A stretch of 56,863 nucleotides of DNA from CAZAYP01 sp964489425 [NCBI: uncultured Verrucomicrobiota bacterium] (GTDB lineage Bacteria; Verrucomicrobiota; Kiritimatiellia; RZYC01): contig CAZAYP010000018.1 of NCBI GenBank assembly GCA_964489425.1, positions 19,433-76,295 on the forward strand, in the 5' to 3' direction. The translations under genes and the position numbers were made by a program. The notes beneath the pieces were generated by a model that was not told where the DNA came from, did not search any database, and worked only from the letters and a program-made list of their open reading frames with translations. Below are positions 31,585-39,773 of this stretch, piece by piece. Numbering within the stretch: the stretch's first letter is position 1; the number at the start of each line of letters is the position of its first letter.

Positions 31585-33051
31585 ATGAAATGGCATCGCT
31601 GGATCCCCGGCCTCAGCCGCGCGGCCTGTTACCTCGGCCTGGCGTCCATCCCGATTTTCATCAGCTTTCGCTTCCACTTCCTGCCCTTTGACGACTGCCT
31701 GCGGCACGCGGCCAAGGCCATTTCCGGCAAGGACTGGAGCCAGGTGTTGGTGCTGCGCGACGGCGTGACCCTGGACCAGCATCCCGGCTGGCACGCCCTG
31801 CTGGCGGCCGTGCACCGCGCCACGGACTGCGACCAGGCCTTCCTGGTGATCTTCGAGTGGACCACTTTGTTCATCCTGTTCAGCCTGGCCGCGCTGCCGT
31901 TGTTGCGGCGTCCCGAAGCCTGGGCCGGGGCCATGCTGCTGGCCGCCGTGGCCCTGCCGCGCAACTTTGTCTTCCGCCTCACCCGCGGCCGGCCCTACAT
32001 CCTGGCCATGACCGCCGAGGTGCTGATCCTGTTCCTGTGGCGGCCGGGCGCACTGCGGCCGTGGCCGCGACGCGTGTTGGCCGTGGCGCTGGTGGCGCTC
32101 ACCACGTGGGTCCATGGCAGTTGGTACCTCTGGGCGCTGCTGGTGCCGGCCTTCTTCCTCGCCGGTCACCGCCGCCTGGCCGCCGAGTTCATTGCCTGCT
32201 GGATCGCCGGCGCCGGGCTGGGCGCGGCACTGACCGGCCAGCCGCTCGCGTACCTGGCGCAGCAGGTGGCGCACGCCCGGCTAGCCTTTGGCCAGGGATC
32301 CATGCACCGGATGCTGGTCGGCGAGTTCCAGTCCGACGACGGCTCGTTCGCGCTGCTGGCCGCCGCCGCGCTGGTCGTCCTGTTCCGCCGCGCGGCGGGC
32401 GCCAGCTGGCGCGAGATCGACTGGCGCGCGCCGGCGTTCTGCGCGGCCATCCTGGCCTGGATCGCCGGCTTGCAGGTGTTCCGCGTGTGGCACGACTGGG
32501 GCATCCCAGCCTTGCTGGTGTGGCTGAGCCTGGAGATCCAGGCCCTCATGGAGCAGGCCGTGGCCAACAACAGCCCGCGGCGGCTGCTGCTGGCCGGCGG
32601 CGTGGCCGGCGCCATGTTCCTGGCCGGCGTGGGCGACCAGGACGGCCGCTGGAGCACATTGGAAGTGGATCCGCCGGCCGCCGCGGCGGCCGCACCCGGC
32701 GCCGCGGGCCGCGGCTGGATGCCGGAGCCGGGCGGCATTGTGTACAGCGCCGACATGGGCGTCTTCAACCAATGGTTTTACGATAATCCGCAGGCCGACT
32801 GGCGCTACGTGTGCGGGTTCGAGGCCGGCCTGATGCCGGCCGACGACCTGCGCATCCTGCGCGAGATACAGCGGCACTACAAGCATCCGGCCAGCTACCG
32901 CCCCTGGATTGCCAAGATGCAGCCGGCCGACCGCCTGGTGCTCACGCGCCAGCGGACGCCGCCGGACCTGCCGCACCTCGAATGGCTGGAAACCGAGCCC
33001 GGCACATGGGTCGGCCGGCTGCCGGCCGCCGCAGCGGACGGCGCGCGGTAA
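31585..33051 (+). CDS. Polytopic membrane protein, possible GT-C-type glycosyltransferase
   Basis: A 488-residue protein; the ATG at 31585 is the first in frame after the repeat nest, without a clear ribosome binding site. About ten hydrophobic segments span residues 12-375, and a soluble domain of about 110 residues ends the protein. The first loop carries acidic residues (FLPFDDCLRHA) and TLDQHPGWHALL, an arrangement reminiscent of GT-C glycosyltransferases that use lipid-linked sugars; this likeness is only in general form. It lies 64 bp upstream of the TPR-deacetylase-barrel gene on the same strand, so a joint role in a surface polysaccharide is plausible. Confidence 0.6.
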   Translation: MKWHRWIPGLSRAACYLGLASIPIFISFRFHFLPFDDCLRHAAKAISGKDWSQVLVLRDGVTLDQHPGWHALLAAVHRATDCDQAFLVIFEWTTLFILFSLAALPLLRRPEAWAGAMLLAAVALPRNFVFRLTRGRPYILAMTAEVLILFLWRPGALRPWPRRVLAVALVALTTWVHGSWYLWALLVPAFFLAGHRRLAAEFIACWIAGAGLGAALTGQPLAYLAQQVAHARLAFGQGSMHRMLVGEFQSDDGSFALLAAAALVVLFRRAAGASWREIDWRAPAFCAAILAWIAGLQVFRVWHDWGIPALLVWLSLEIQALMEQAVANNSPRRLLLAGGVAGAMFLAGVGDQDGRWSTLEVDPPAAAAAAPGAAGRGWMPEPGGIVYSADMGVFNQWFYDNPQADWRYVCGFEAGLMPADDLRILREIQRHYKHPASYRPWIAKMQPADRLVLTRQRTPPDLPHLEWLETEPGTWVGRLPAAAADGAR

Positions 33052-33115
33052 GCGGCTGCCTTTTGTGTTGCCTGGGCCCGGCCAAGGCTGGTACATATGG
33101 CTTGGAGCGATCAGC

Positions 33116-36100
33116 ATGAATAAAAGCATCCCCAGCCTGGCCGGCCTTGCGGTTTTCCTGTTTTTGATCCCTGCCCTGCCGGCGCAAGAGGTCGGCAGCA
33201 GCCCGTTCTTCACCGCCGCGGACACGCCGGACGCGGACGAAACCCTGGTGCCGATGGTCATGGGCTATGACCTCGACCAGGAGGAAGCCCGCTCCCACAC
33301 CATGCCCCTGGGCAAGATGCGCGGCCAAATCCAAGCCCCGCCGGCCACGGACGTCCTGAAAGAGACGCTGCCGGACGATCTGTCGGACCTGGACGAGTCC
33401 ATGTGGACCGAGGGCCAGTTGACCGGCGCGGCGCCGGGCCCCGGCAACGCTCCGTCCGGCCCGCCCGCCGGGTTTGCGGACGGCCCGAGCCCGGCCGCCG
33501 TGGCGACGGCGGCCGGCGCCACCAACGTGCTTTTGGCGCTGACCACCGCCACCAATGCCCCGGCCCGGCCGGGCCGCAAGCCCCGCACCCTGGCGGAAGC
33601 CAAGTATTACGAGGCGCGCGACGACATCGCCCTGGGCGAGTACAAGGTGGCCATTCCCAAGCTGGAATGGGTCATCGCCAACGAACCCACGCTGCTCAAA
33701 GCCTGGGAGACCCTCGGCTGGGCCTACTGGCGGGTGGGCCGCAAGGACGACATGTTCCGGCTGTGGAAGCGGCTGGAGACCATCGTGCCGTTTTCGCCCA
33801 CGGCCCACAACCTGCTGGCCAAGGTGTACGTCAACCAGGGCCAGATGCAGCTCGCCGAGCAGCACCTGCGCAAGAGCCTGGAGCTGGACCCCACGCAGTA
33901 TGAGGCGCGGTTCACCCTGGCGCGCGTGATCCTCTGGCAAGGCCGGGCCGGCGAAGCCATCCCCATGTTCCGGGAACTCGTGCGCGAAAAGCCCGAGCGC
34001 ATGGACGTGCAGGTCCAGCTGGCCCGCGCCCTGGACGCCGACCGCCAGTACGAGGAATCCCTCGACATCTGGGCCATGGCCCGCGCCAGCGAGCCGACCA
34101 ACATCACCTACCTGATCCACGAGGCGTTCGCCCGCCTGCGCGTGGGCGACCTGCCGGCCGCGCGCGAAATGGGCGAGGAAATCGTGCGCCAGAACGAGCA
34201 GCAGACCGAAGGCTGGGTGATCCTGGCCGACGTCGCGGAATACGGGGATCCGCCGGCCGATGCGGCCAAGGAGCTGCGGCGCATAGCGGATAAAACCGAG
34301 AACAAGACCCTGAAGCTGGGGTTCATCGACCGGCTGGCCCAGCTCCAGCTGCGCCTCTTCCAGGACAACCCGGCCGATTACCCGGTGAACGACGTCATCA
34401 AGACCGTGCAGCGCGCGATCGATCTGGCGCCCCAGAACGTTAATTTCCGCCTGTTCCAGGGGGAGCTGTACCTGATGAACGGCAACTATCGCGACGCCGA
34501 AGACCGGTTCAAGGAAGTGCTGGACAAGTTCAACCCGCACAACCGGCGCGCGCACCAGGGCCTGTTCCAAACCTACCTGGCGTGGCACAAGTACGAGGCG
34601 GCGGAAAAGTACCTGCGCGAGATGGAGAGCTTCGATCCGGACGACCCGTTCCGCTACTATTTCCGGGCCCTGTTCGAGCTGGGTCGCGGCCGGTACGAGG
34701 ACGCCCACGAGGCCTTGAACAACCTCGAGCGCGAAGGCGCGCGCGGCGCGGTGTTCACCCTGCTGTACCATGGCCTGACCACCAGCGAGTTCATGGCCGC
34801 GCCCACGGCGCGCTCGTTCCGCGAACACATGCTGGCCTTGAAAAAGGCGGGGTATAAGTTTGTCACCCCGGAACAGATCCCGGCCTTCTTCGATGGCCTC
34901 AAGGACGCGCCCAAACCCAAGTCCCAGTCCTGGTGGCAGAGCGGCCTGCGCTCGGTCCACACCGCCTGGACCGGCGAAGAGAACGACCTGGCCACCCTGG
35001 AAGACCACTCGCCGGAACGGGTGGTGTGCGTGACTTTTGACGACGGCCTGCGCTCGTCGTTCCGCTGGGCCACCCCGGTGGCCGAGGAGCTGGACATCGC
35101 GTTCAGCATGCACATTCCGATCGGCAACATCCTGCACTATGATCCCACCATCTGCTCGTGGGACGAGTTGCGCAAGTATCGCGACACCGGGCGCTGGTCT
35201 TTCGGCAGCCATTTAATCGACGCCAGCACGCTGGCGCCCGTGGACAAGGAAGGCGACCTGGTGCGGCCGCTGCCCAACCGGATCTGGCTGCCGGCGCGGG
35301 ACCGCCAGGAGACGCTCCTGGAGTACCTGCTGCGCGTCCAGCGCGAGATCAAGGGCAGTTGGGAAATGCTCGCGCGCGAGCTGGGGCTGACCTACGCCAA
35401 CGCGTACATGGCCTACCCCATGGGCGACATCGGCCAGGAAGACTTCTGCAACGTGGACAAGGCCATCCCCTCGATCCTGCTCGAGGCGGACCTGGTCTAT
35501 GACATCGCTTTTCGCCAGAGCCAATTCGGCTTCTCCGTCAAGGGCGACAACCCCCTGCTCTATCAGCGCCACGAAATGGAACGCGGGGAGGATGGCCAGG
35601 ACGTCCTGCGCTTCGCGTTCGAAAACCACCCCGTGCAGCTGGCCCGCCGCATGCGCGCCGAACTCGCCGCGCTGCAGGGCAAGCCCTACCTGGCCTTGCG
35701 CATGATCGAGCTGATGCGGCGCGACGGCGCGCCGGACAGCGTCATCGCCGGGGTCATGGAATACGTGGACACCCACCTGGCCAACAAGATCCAGCAACCC
35801 AAGCAGACCACCCGCGTGGAGAGCGAGAAGACCCCGTGGCGCCTGCAGCTCAAGGAGCTCTTCCTGGGCGTGGGCTACGATTACCTCAAGGATAACGCCT
35901 ATACCGAGGAGACCCTGTGGTCGATCCGCGGCGGGCTGAACGTCACCCCGCAGATGACCCTCGAGGCGTTCGGCGCCGCGGGCGATTACCAGTACGCCTA
36001 TTCCAGCTTCGAAACCGTGGAGCGCACCCGCCTGGAAACCAACACCAGCGTCACCGTCACCGAGACCACCCAGACCGGCACCACGCAGACCGTGACCACC

Positions 36101-36937
36101 CGCACCCGGACCATCGAAGAGAAAAAATACTACACGACCATGGTCTACCGCACCGAGTTCAAGACCGAGGAAACCCGCATCGGGCTGCGCGGCAATTACA
36201 AGAACAGCGAAGGGTCCGTGCTCTCCGGCATGGCGTTCCAGCGGGCGTTCAAGTCGTCGTCGCCGTCAAACCAGGTGGATGGCGAGTCCATGGTCGGCGG
36301 CGGCGTCGAGTACTTCTGGAAACCCACGCTGGTCACCGAGGCGTCTTCGCGCCTCGAATACAACTGCATCCCCACCCTGCCCGGCCTGGTCAAGTATTAC
36401 CTCTTCGGCATGCAGGGCAGCTGGGATATCGGCGACTCTTGGGAACTGGCGGGCATTGGGTCCTACCAGAAAAACAGCGACCACAACGGCATCTTCAACG
36501 TGAAAGCCGACAGCTGGTGGCTGATGTCCGAACGCCAGGGCATATACCTGGGCCTGCGCGCCCAGTTCGTCAACGCCGAGGAAAAGAACATCTACTACTG
36601 GACGCCTCACTGGCTGCAGCGCGGTTTTATCATGGGGCGCATTCGGCGCTCTTACCTGCAAACGTATTTCGAGGCCGATTTCCGCTACGGGCTGAGCCGC
36701 GAAAAGGGCTGGCCCGACGAGGTGGACCGCTACAACCAGAACTCCGCCCAGGGCGAACTGTACGGTTACTACCCCGGCGAAAACCCGGACAAGGATTGGG
36801 AAGGCGTAGTCGGTGCGACGCTATCCTTGCGGCGCCGGTTCTTCAAGCATTGGGAGCTGCAAATCCTCGGCTCGCTCAACGACCTGCCGGATTACTCCGA
36901 ACGCGCCATCCGCACCAGCCTGAACCTCAACTTCTGA
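33116..36937 (+). CDS. Single-chain TPR - polysaccharide deacetylase - outer-membrane barrel protein (PgaA/PgaB-like)
   Basis: A 1273-residue exported protein; GGAG precedes the ATG at 33116, and a signal peptide ends LPAQE near 24. After a Pro/Ala-rich region, TPR-like helical repeats run from about 160 to 540. A NodB-type deacetylase domain follows (about 543-840): TLLYHGL (His552), VTFDDG (Asp643), GSHLIDAS (His699) and AYPMGD (766-771). The position of the second metal His, five residues after His699, is Ser704. From about 905 to the final Phe, alternating amphipathic strands and aromatic residues suggest a beta-barrel (WSIRGGLNVTPQ...TSLNLNF). In E. coli these parts are split: PgaA is TPR plus porin and PgaB is the deacetylase, together modifying and exporting poly-N-acetylglucosamine. 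No PgaC/PgaD neighbours are present. Confidence 0.8.
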   Translation: MNKSIPSLAGLAVFLFLIPALPAQEVGSSPFFTAADTPDADETLVPMVMGYDLDQEEARSHTMPLGKMRGQIQAPPATDVLKETLPDDLSDLDESMWTEGQLTGAAPGPGNAPSGPPAGFADGPSPAAVATAAGATNVLLALTTATNAPARPGRKPRTLAEAKYYEARDDIALGEYKVAIPKLEWVIANEPTLLKAWETLGWAYWRVGRKDDMFRLWKRLETIVPFSPTAHNLLAKVYVNQGQMQLAEQHLRKSLELDPTQYEARFTLARVILWQGRAGEAIPMFRELVREKPERMDVQVQLARALDADRQYEESLDIWAMARASEPTNITYLIHEAFARLRVGDLPAAREMGEEIVRQNEQQTEGWVILADVAEYGDPPADAAKELRRIADKTENKTLKLGFIDRLAQLQLRLFQDNPADYPVNDVIKTVQRAIDLAPQNVNFRLFQGELYLMNGNYRDAEDRFKEVLDKFNPHNRRAHQGLFQTYLAWHKYEAAEKYLREMESFDPDDPFRYYFRALFELGRGRYEDAHEALNNLEREGARGAVFTLLYHGLTTSEFMAAPTARSFREHMLALKKAGYKFVTPEQIPAFFDGLKDAPKPKSQSWWQSGLRSVHTAWTGEENDLATLEDHSPERVVCVTFDDGLRSSFRWATPVAEELDIAFSMHIPIGNILHYDPTICSWDELRKYRDTGRWSFGSHLIDASTLAPVDKEGDLVRPLPNRIWLPARDRQETLLEYLLRVQREIKGSWEMLARELGLTYANAYMAYPMGDIGQEDFCNVDKAIPSILLEADLVYDIAFRQSQFGFSVKGDNPLLYQRHEMERGEDGQDVLRFAFENHPVQLARRMRAELAALQGKPYLALRMIELMRRDGAPDSVIAGVMEYVDTHLANKIQQPKQTTRVESEKTPWRLQLKELFLGVGYDYLKDNAYTEETLWSIRGGLNVTPQMTLEAFGAAGDYQYAYSSFETVERTRLETNTSVTVTETTQTGTTQTVTTRTRTIEEKKYYTTMVYRTEFKTEETRIGLRGNYKNSEGSVLSGMAFQRAFKSSSPSNQVDGESMVGGGVEYFWKPTLVTEASSRLEYNCIPTLPGLVKYYLFGMQGSWDIGDSWELAGIGSYQKNSDHNGIFNVKADSWWLMSERQGIYLGLRAQFVNAEEKNIYYWTPHWLQRGFIMGRIRRSYLQTYFEADFRYGLSREKGWPDEVDRYNQNSAQGELYGYYPGENPDKDWEGVVGATLSLRRRFFKHWELQILGSLNDLPDYSERAIRTSLNLNF

Positions 36938-36953
36938 CGGCGGCCGGGCCGCG

Positions 36954-37034
36954 ATTTCCAAACATTGGAAAATTCCTTCCGCTTTTTTCCAAACATTGGA
37001 AAATTTCGCGGCGGTTTTTCCAAACATTGGAAAA
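36954..37034. repeat. Three 19-bp palindromes at exact 31-bp period (array B)
   Basis: Copies of TTTTCCAAACATTGGAAAA centre on 36963, 36994 and 37025 (the first begins with A). Spacing is 31 bp both times, and the two 12-nt spacers are unrelated. The core is the reverse complement of array A at 14729-14807. It lies just after the barrel gene, facing the minus-strand methyltransferase gene. Confidence 0.92.
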
Positions 37035-37097
37035 GTCGGGCGGAGGCGCCGTGGGCCGGGCGTTGCAGACGGTTCAACCTAAATTCAGCATTTAATT

Positions 37098-37271
37098 AAC
37101 TACGAAACACACGAATAGCGCGAAACTCATTGCTGCAGAACGGGGAATGGGCAAACAAGTTGAGAACAACATCGTTCACCTGTTGGGTGAAAAAGGAATT
37201 TGATCCATTGCCGTACATATTTAGCAGAGAGTCAAAGGGATGCATTCGCGTGATTCGCGTGTTTCGTAGTT
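37098..37271. repeat. Large inverted repeat with 27-bp arms (TACGAAACAC family)
   Basis: Arm 37098-37124 starts AACTACGAAACACACGAA, and arm 37245-37271 is its reverse complement with three mismatches; the 120-bp interior shows no gene. A single related arm is at 45095-45121, at the start of a large coding region. The region 37035-37320 otherwise holds nothing recognisable. Confidence 0.8.
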
Positions 37272-37320
37272 CATCTGCTCTTTCCTGGTTCAACGGTTGG
37301 CGAGCGCCGCGCAGGCCAGT

Positions 37321-37956
37321 TCATACATTGCGTCTTCTGATGACCGCGATGCCCCAATCCGGGCCTTCTATGCAGTACTTGGTCTTCTCGAACAGCTGCT
37401 CGTCAATGGCCTCAAACACCGCGACCGGCCCGGGATGCACGTTGGTGTCGTGCATCACCACCACCCCATCACGGGCGAGGCGTTCAACGTAGCGCCAGTC
37501 AGCGAGGCATTGATTCACCGAATGCCATCCGTCTATGAAAAGGAAATCGATCTGCTCCAGTTTCAGTTCGTCCATCAGCGCAAAGACGCTGGCCCGATCC
37601 GCAGAATCGATCTTGAGCACATACACCCGGGCCCCGGGGTCTGCCAAATGGCTTTTGTCTTCAATATCGACGCCGATAAAAGCGCATCCCGCGGGTTTGT
37701 GCTGCAGAAGAATGCCCGTGGATGATTCAGGCAGGGGATTGCGCTGCACCCCGATCTCCACAATGCAGCGGGGATTCGGCGCGCTCAACAAGGCCTGCTT
37801 GAGCACGGCCTGGTTGGCCACGGAAAATTCGCGCGGCACAGGGCGGTAGAACTCGCGATAAAAGTCCGTGTCGTCACTGTGTCCGGGTTCAATGCTTGGC
37901 CGGTACTTGAGCCCGCAAATCGATTCAGGTAGCTGCTTGATTGAATACATCGGCAT
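37321..37956 (-). CDS. Class I methyltransferase-like protein (Methyltransf_24 / hydroxylase-like)
   Basis: A 211-residue soluble protein. Rossmann-type motifs are CIVEIGVQRNPLPESSTGIL (motif I, with an unusual insertion), FIGVDIEDKS (acidic end of strand 2), QIDFLFIDGWHSVNQCLADW and RDGVVVMHDTN. The IDGxHxxxxxxxD...HD pattern is typical of the Methyltransf_24 and cephalosporin-hydroxylase-like groups, which often sit in surface-glycan or secondary metabolite loci. The substrate is unknown. It lies 35 bp after pgm on the same strand and is probably cotranscribed with it. Confidence 0.75.
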   Translation of the reverse strand: MPMYSIKQLPESICGLKYRPSIEPGHSDDTDFYREFYRPVPREFSVANQAVLKQALLSAPNPRCIVEIGVQRNPLPESSTGILLQHKPAGCAFIGVDIEDKSHLADPGARVYVLKIDSADRASVFALMDELKLEQIDFLFIDGWHSVNQCLADWRYVERLARDGVVVMHDTNVHPGPVAVFEAIDEQLFEKTKYCIEGPDWGIAVIRRRNV

Positions 37957-37991
37957 CCATTATTGTCTGCGTAGCGTGAATCAGCCCCGGA

Positions 37992-39635
37992 TCAACCCAG
38001 GGCGCGGGCAATGACTTCGCGCGCCTCGTCCTGGATCCGGCGCAGGTGGTCCGGGCCGCGGAAGCTCTCGGCATACATCTTGTACACCTCCTCCGTGCCC
38101 GAAGGCCGCGCCGCAAACCAGCCCTGCGCCGTGACCACTTTCACCCCACCGATCGGCGCCTGGTTGAACGGGGCCTTGGTCAGGATGGCGGTGATCGGAT
38201 CCCCGGCCAGGTCTTTTTCCTTGATCGAGGCCGGGTTCATGGATTCCAGCGCCTTCTTCTGTTGTGCCGTGGCCGGCGCATCGATGCGCTCGTAAACCGG
38301 CGTGCCAAACTGCCGGGTGAGGTCTTCATAATGCAGGCCCGGATCGCGCCCGGTTTTCGCGGTGATCTCGGCCGCCAGCAGGTCCATGATGAAGCCGTCC
38401 TTGTCGGTGGTCCACACCGTGCCGTTGCGGCGCAGGAACGAGGCGCCGGCGCTCTCCTCGCCACCAAACCCGAAGGATCCGTCCACCAACCCCGCCACAA
38501 ACCATTTGAATCCCACCGGCACCTCGGCCAGTCGCCGACCCAGGTGCGCGGCCACGCGGTCGATCATCGAGCTGCTCACCAGCGTCTTGCCTACGGCCGC
38601 GTCGCGCCGCCACTCGGGCCGGTTCTGGAACAGGTACCCGATGGCCACGGCCAGGAAATGGTTCGGGTTCAGCAGCCCGTGGCTGCGCGTGACAATGCCA
38701 TGGCGGTCGAAGTCGGCATCGTCCCCGAACGCGATATCGTACTTGTCTTTCAACTGGATCAGGCCGGCCATGGCGTACGGCGACGAGCAGTCCATGCGGA
38801 TCTTGCCGTCCCAGTCCACGTGCATGAAGCTGAAGGTCGGCTCGCAATGCCCGTTGAGCACCTCGATGTTGAGGCCGTACCGCTCGGCGATGGGCGCCCA
38901 GAACGCGAGGCCGGAGCCGCCCAACGCGTCCGCGCCGATCTTCAGGCCCGCCGCCCGGATCGCGGGCATGTCCACGATGTTCTCCAGGTCCGCGACGTAC
39001 GGCGTCACGTAATCGAAATCGTGGGTCGTGGCCGCTTGGCGCGCGCGGGCATAGGGCATGCGCTTGACACCCTGGAGTCCGGCGCGCAGCAGCTCATTGG
39101 CCTTGCCGGCAATCCACTTGGTGATCTGCGTGTCCGCCGGCCCGCCGTTGGGCGGGTCATACTTGAACCCGCCGTTGTCCGGCGGGTTGTGCGACGGCGT
39201 GATCACGATGCCGTCGGCCAAGGCCGTCTTGCGGCCGCGGTTGTACGCCAGGATCGCGTGCGACACCACCGGCGTGGGCGTGTAGCCCAGGCCAGTCTGG
39301 ATCATGACCTCCACGCCGTTGGCCGCCAGCACCTCCAGCGCCGTGGCCAGCGCCGGCTCGGACAGCGCATGGGTGTCCATGCCCATGAACAACGGGCCGG
39401 TGGCGCCCAGCTCACCGCGGTACAGGCAGATGGCCTGGGTGATCGCCAGGATGTGGTCCTCGTTGAACGTGTTGGTGAACGACGACCCGCGGTGGCCGGA
39501 CGTGCCGAACGCCACGCCCTGGGCCGGGTCCGCCGGATCCGGATGGCCGGTGTAATACGCGCTGATGAGGCGGGGAATATTGACCAGGATGTTCTGGGGC
39601 GCCGGTTTCCCGGCCAGCGGGCTCACATTGGACAC
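37992..39635 (-). CDS. pgm: Phosphoglucomutase (alpha-D-glucose phosphate-specific)
   Basis: A 547-residue enzyme that interconverts glucose 1-phosphate and glucose 6-phosphate, feeding sugar nucleotide and glycogen synthesis. It starts at GTG 39635 with AGGAG upstream. Ser148 in [12 protein letters not shown] is the phosphoserine. [10 protein letters not shown] binds magnesium, [10 protein letters not shown] is the sugar loop and [12 protein letters not shown] the phosphate loop. Length and order match bacterial Pgm of the E. coli type. Nearby surface-polysaccharide-like genes may draw on its product. Its promoter overlaps that of the divergent gene at 39774. Confidence 0.96.
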   Translation of the reverse strand: MSNVSPLAGKPAPQNILVNIPRLISAYYTGHPDPADPAQGVAFGTSGHRGSSFTNTFNEDHILAITQAICLYRGELGATGPLFMGMDTHALSEPALATALEVLAANGVEVMIQTGLGYTPTPVVSHAILAYNRGRKTALADGIVITPSHNPPDNGGFKYDPPNGGPADTQITKWIAGKANELLRAGLQGVKRMPYARARQAATTHDFDYVTPYVADLENIVDMPAIRAAGLKIGADALGGSGLAFWAPIAERYGLNIEVLNGHCEPTFSFMHVDWDGKIRMDCSSPYAMAGLIQLKDKYDIAFGDDADFDRHGIVTRSHGLLNPNHFLAVAIGYLFQNRPEWRRDAAVGKTLVSSSMIDRVAAHLGRRLAEVPVGFKWFVAGLVDGSFGFGGEESAGASFLRRNGTVWTTDKDGFIMDLLAAEITAKTGRDPGLHYEDLTRQFGTPVYERIDAPATAQQKKALESMNPASIKEKDLAGDPITAILTKAPFNQAPIGGVKVVTAQGWFAARPSGTEEVYKMYAESFRGPDHLRRIQDEAREVIARALG

Positions 39636-39679
39636 GGTCGATCTCCTATGGTTGTTCGCACACCGCTAAAAAAAACTTT

Positions 39680-39732
39680 TTGACATGCCGTTGGTTCTGG
39701 TCATTATATAAACCCGATGTGGCATTATGCAA
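39680..39732. promoter_or_regulatory. Overlapping divergent promoters for pgm and the 39774 gene
   Basis: On the plus strand TTGACA (39680-39685) - 16 nt - CATTAT (39702-39707) points to the 39774 gene. On the minus strand TTGCAT (39732-39727) - 18 nt - TATAAT (39708-39703) points to pgm. The two -10 elements occupy the same bases, so polymerase could bind for only one direction at a time. Confidence 0.6.
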
Positions 39733-39773
39733 GCCGGGGTCGTAAAAGTATTAACCCATTCCGGAGGTGGATC

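Noticed and set aside
37130-37492. Plus-strand open frame over the inverted repeat
   Set aside because: It runs through both repeat arms and into the antisense of the methyltransferase gene without a ribosome binding site.
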